A stretch of 29,713 nt of DNA from CAYSDH01 sp964429805 (lineage in GTDB: Bacteria; Bacteroidota; Bacteroidia; Flavobacteriales_D; JABDKJ01), in assembly GCA_964429805.1 (NCBI GenBank), contig CAYSDH010000038.1, forward strand, positions 1-29,713, read 5' to 3'. Below the pieces are notes generated by a model. The model was not told the origin of the DNA. It saw nothing but the letters and a program-made list of their open reading frames with translations, and did no database searches. Position numbers and translations under genes: made by a program. Below, piece by piece: positions 27,351 to 29,713 of the stretch (the first letter of the stretch is position 1; each line of letters begins with the position of its first letter).

Positions 27351-27401
27351 CAGGGTGCACTACAAAGTGAGGTGCTATGTCACATTTTCACCCTGTAGCA
27401 C
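27351..27401. repeat. Interlocking inverted repeats between nadV and the TonB receptor
   Basis: CAGGGTG (27351-27357) pairs with CACCCTG (27389-27395), and GTGCTA (27372-27377) pairs with TAGCAC (27396-27401). The two pairings cross, giving a pseudoknot-like or alternating topology. No T-run follows on either strand, so it is not a standard terminator although it sits between convergent genes. Confidence 0.35.
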
Positions 27402-27412
27402 TCGGGATTCAC

Positions 27413-29641
27413 TCAAAACATATAGGTAATCTTCCCACTTAAAAAGAAAGGAGTTCCTGGAGTGAAATGAATCTCTGTGGTGGATGTGGGTTCATCAAGT
27501 AATCTTGATTCTGTGGCAAACTGTGTTTCGTTCCACTCTGTGTCTAAGAGATTTTGCACGCGGGCGCTCACGTCAACACGTTTGGCACTGTAGCCTACAT
27601 TCATATCAACCACTACATAACCCTCGGCAATGATGGACCGATCCTCCGTAGCTGCTCTGTCACCCAGGAAGCGCACGTCAAAGCCACCGTAGAGCCCAGA
27701 ATTCTGCGTGGCATGAAGACCAGCTACCAGCGATTGTTCAGGTGCCAATGGTATGTAGTTTTCACCTTCTGGCGAGTCAATGCTTCTTGCCAACGTATAA
27801 TTTGCATCTATGCTACCATAAAGCCAATCAGTGGCCTGAAACCTGACACTCAAATCGACTCCTTGACGTTCGGTCTGTCCGCTTGGTTCGACTATACCTT
27901 CATCTCCTACATAGACAAACTCCTGTTCCAAGTGCAGCTGCCAAAGGGCTGCGTTAATCAGGACTCGTGGGCTTGCTTTCCAGTTGACGCCAAGGTCAAC
28001 ACCATACGCTGATGGTAGCACTCTGTCAACCTGATTTTGAACCACTACTCGGCTGTCATTTGAGTGAAAACCTTTGCCTGATTTTACATAGAGTTGCATC
28101 CGTTCATTGGCATTGTACAGCACGTTAAACTTTGGGCTGAGTATAAAGAGTTCTCGAGAGTCGTTGGTATAGGTAGTCGCCAGTTTGTTGGTGTACTGGA
28201 AGTCTATGAGGTCAGCTCGAATGGCTGGTGCCAATGTGAATGCGCCAAGATCTATTGTCAATGCTGAGTACATCGCCATATTTGATTCGGCAATGTCGCC
28301 AAGCTGGAGGTTTTCCAGTGTCTCACTTCGGTTGCGCGAATGTGATAACTCGGTATCAACTGTCTTATCATTGCGCAACTCAACACCTAGTTTCCAGAGT
28401 CCGGACCATTTTTGCTTCTCAAAGCTGTGCCCATATTCACTGGTTAAGCCCAAGCCTTTTCGTTCTTCCACCTGTCTGATCTGATCTCCATTTACTGAGT
28501 CATTGAGAAAGAATGTGAAGTTTGAGTACAGTTCAAATTCAGAGGCATACATGTACACTGTGCTCTTGACATACGACTGCTGATCGATGCTTCGGTCAAA
28601 AGTGAGAATGAGATTGCTGCGACTTGTTTCGCCTCCTTCGGTGTCATCAATTGCGCCAAATCTGCTAATCGTTCCGTCATCAACTTTGCGCTGAGGAATT
28701 TGTCCAGATGCGTCCCATTTACTTGAAAACGTAGAGGCTGATAGTGAAATGCGGTCACGCGCAGAAACGGCACCAGCGTATTTAGCCATCAGGTTAGTCC
28801 GATTGAAATTTTGCGGACTTTCAAATGGTCCATCCGAATCAAGAGATTCTGCAGCGATATAAAAATTCTGCTTTTCGCGGTCCAATAAGTTGAACATACC
28901 GAGTATTCTTCTTGTCGAAAACTGACCGCCCTCAATACTCACAGAGCTGTTAGCTAGACGGTCTTTGGTGTGAAGGTCCACATGTCCAGCCGTTGCAAAA
29001 TTACCTCTGTCACTATTATAAGGACCTTTACCTAGCTCGACTCGCTCTATGGTTTCTGGAATAAGAAAGTGCAAGTCTGCATAACCCTGGCCATGGGCGT
29101 GTGACACTAAGTTGACAGGCATGCCATCTACCGCTATACGCACATCTGTGCCATGGTCCACATCAAATCCACGTAAGAAAATCTGCTCTGCCTTGCCACC
29201 TCCAGCATGCTGACCGATGAACAAACCAGGTACTTGTCTCAACACCTCTTGCGAGGAATTGACCGGACTTACCTTCAGGTCGATTTCTGTAAATACGTTT
29301 AAGGCATCAAGCCCAGATGAAATGACTACTTCGTCTAGTGAGTATGAATTTTGTTTCAGCTCCACGAGCACTGGGCTAGTGAGCTGCGTAACAATAATTA
29401 CAGCAGTCTCATAACCGATGACCGACACCTGAATGCTGTCAGAAATTGATGTTGATTCTAAAATGAATTCACCTCGGTCGTTCGTATGCGTATGGGCTCC
29501 GCTTTGCAAGTTGAGTATGTTAACTCCAGGCATGGACTCTGAATTTGGTCCGAGCACTGTACCCTGAAGACTTTGCGATTGCCCTGCAATAGACAATGCA
29601 ATCAGATTAAGAACAAGGCTTAGAATGTAAAAACGGGTCAT
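27413..29641 (-). CDS. TonB-dependent outer-membrane receptor
   Basis: A 742-residue receptor from ATG 29641 (MTRFYILSLVLNLIALSIAGQSQ is a good signal peptide; an upstream ATG at 29662 adds seven residues that spoil it). A carboxypeptidase-regulatory-like domain (about 24-100: LQGTVLGPNSESMPGVNILN...) is followed by the plug (about 105-235) with LDEVVISS, EVLRQVPGLFIGQHAGGGKAEQIFLRGFDVDHGTD and RVELGKGPY. The beta-barrel ends in ITYMF with the terminal Phe used in outer-membrane assembly. Such receptors take up a ligand using ExbBD-TonB energy. No SusD partner follows, so a polysaccharide system is unlikely. The HAHGQGYAD plug motif is common in unassigned receptors; the substrate is unknown. 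Nothing links it to the NAD locus beyond proximity. Confidence 0.93.
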   Translation of the reverse strand: MTRFYILSLVLNLIALSIAGQSQSLQGTVLGPNSESMPGVNILNLQSGAHTHTNDRGEFILESTSISDSIQVSVIGYETAVIIVTQLTSPVLVELKQNSYSLDEVVISSGLDALNVFTEIDLKVSPVNSSQEVLRQVPGLFIGQHAGGGKAEQIFLRGFDVDHGTDVRIAVDGMPVNLVSHAHGQGYADLHFLIPETIERVELGKGPYNSDRGNFATAGHVDLHTKDRLANSSVSIEGGQFSTRRILGMFNLLDREKQNFYIAAESLDSDGPFESPQNFNRTNLMAKYAGAVSARDRISLSASTFSSKWDASGQIPQRKVDDGTISRFGAIDDTEGGETSRSNLILTFDRSIDQQSYVKSTVYMYASEFELYSNFTFFLNDSVNGDQIRQVEERKGLGLTSEYGHSFEKQKWSGLWKLGVELRNDKTVDTELSHSRNRSETLENLQLGDIAESNMAMYSALTIDLGAFTLAPAIRADLIDFQYTNKLATTYTNDSRELFILSPKFNVLYNANERMQLYVKSGKGFHSNDSRVVVQNQVDRVLPSAYGVDLGVNWKASPRVLINAALWQLHLEQEFVYVGDEGIVEPSGQTERQGVDLSVRFQATDWLYGSIDANYTLARSIDSPEGENYIPLAPEQSLVAGLHATQNSGLYGGFDVRFLGDRAATEDRSIIAEGYVVVDMNVGYSAKRVDVSARVQNLLDTEWNETQFATESRLLDEPTSTTEIHFTPGTPFFLSGKITYMF

Positions 29642-29713
29642 AGAAAAGTCTTGGAAAAACAAATATCGTGACTTTAGCCTAAGACTCAGAGACTTTCTCT
29701 GCTCAAAGGATGT

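Noticed and set aside
27554..28484. Plus-strand ORFs opposite the TonB receptor (27554-28012, 28185-28484)
   Set aside because: Shadows of the receptor barrel codons, with no recognisable domain and no promoter.
1..29713. tRNA, rRNA, insertion sequences, integrases or phage genes
   Set aside because: I looked for CCA-ended cloverleafs, transposase motifs and terminal repeats and saw none; the genes look chromosomal.

Overview
This window looks like a scaffold from a Bacteroidota genome, of the marine Flavobacteriales/Saprospirales kind, probably a metagenome or draft assembly. The evidence is a giant secreted protein ending in a type IX secretion (T9SS) sorting domain, a TonB-dependent receptor with a carboxypeptidase-like N-terminal domain, start codons without Shine-Dalgarno sequences, and promoter elements of the Bacteroidota type (TTG/TTTG, about 20 nt, then TAnnTTTG or TAnnTTCG). 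Three runs of exactly ten N (15232-15241, 17413-17422, 19990-19999) are scaffold joins, and all three lie inside genes.

Layout. 1-2123: a TPR protein, a short-chain dehydrogenase and a convergent DUF2461 protein. 2124-2663: a 540-nt gene-free stretch. 2664-17238: one gene of about 4,850 codons for a secreted HYR-repeat protein. Its core is a 12-module block of about 1,300 residues present twice in full and once in part, and its C-terminus carries a GCTDP-type segment, a MAM domain, a dockerin-like calcium-binding pair and a T9SS tail. 17276-19443: a strong terminator, a YwbE-family gene hidden by a gap, a rhodanese, an OxyR-type regulator, and a divergent ankyrin protein. 19440-23928: recQ and katG. 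23929-24271: mostly empty. 24272-27346: a NAD-salvage locus (NrtR-type Nudix regulator, PRPP-synthetase homologue, NAMPT/NadV). 27413-29641: a TonB-dependent receptor.

How the genes fit together. OxyR (with both peroxide-sensing cysteines), an AnkB-like ankyrin protein and KatG form a loose peroxide-defence neighbourhood, with recQ inserted. The oxyR-ankyrin spacer holds palindromes and two Rho-independent terminator-like hairpins, so it may encode a small RNA or an attenuated leader. In the NAD locus the prs-nadV promoter is readable base by base and overlaps a perfect palindrome that is the likely NrtR operator. The prs and nadV homologues make PRPP and NMN by the standard reading; an ADP-ribose-based NAD reconstitution role is an alternative worth testing.

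The most notable points are the super-repeat structure of the giant protein, the apparent frameshift at 15232 that is only a gap-size artefact, the YwbE gene recovered across a gap, a recurring -7 box placed 4-5 nt before ATG (probable leaderless mRNAs), the oxyR-ankyrin spacer, and the NrtR/Prs/NadV control region.
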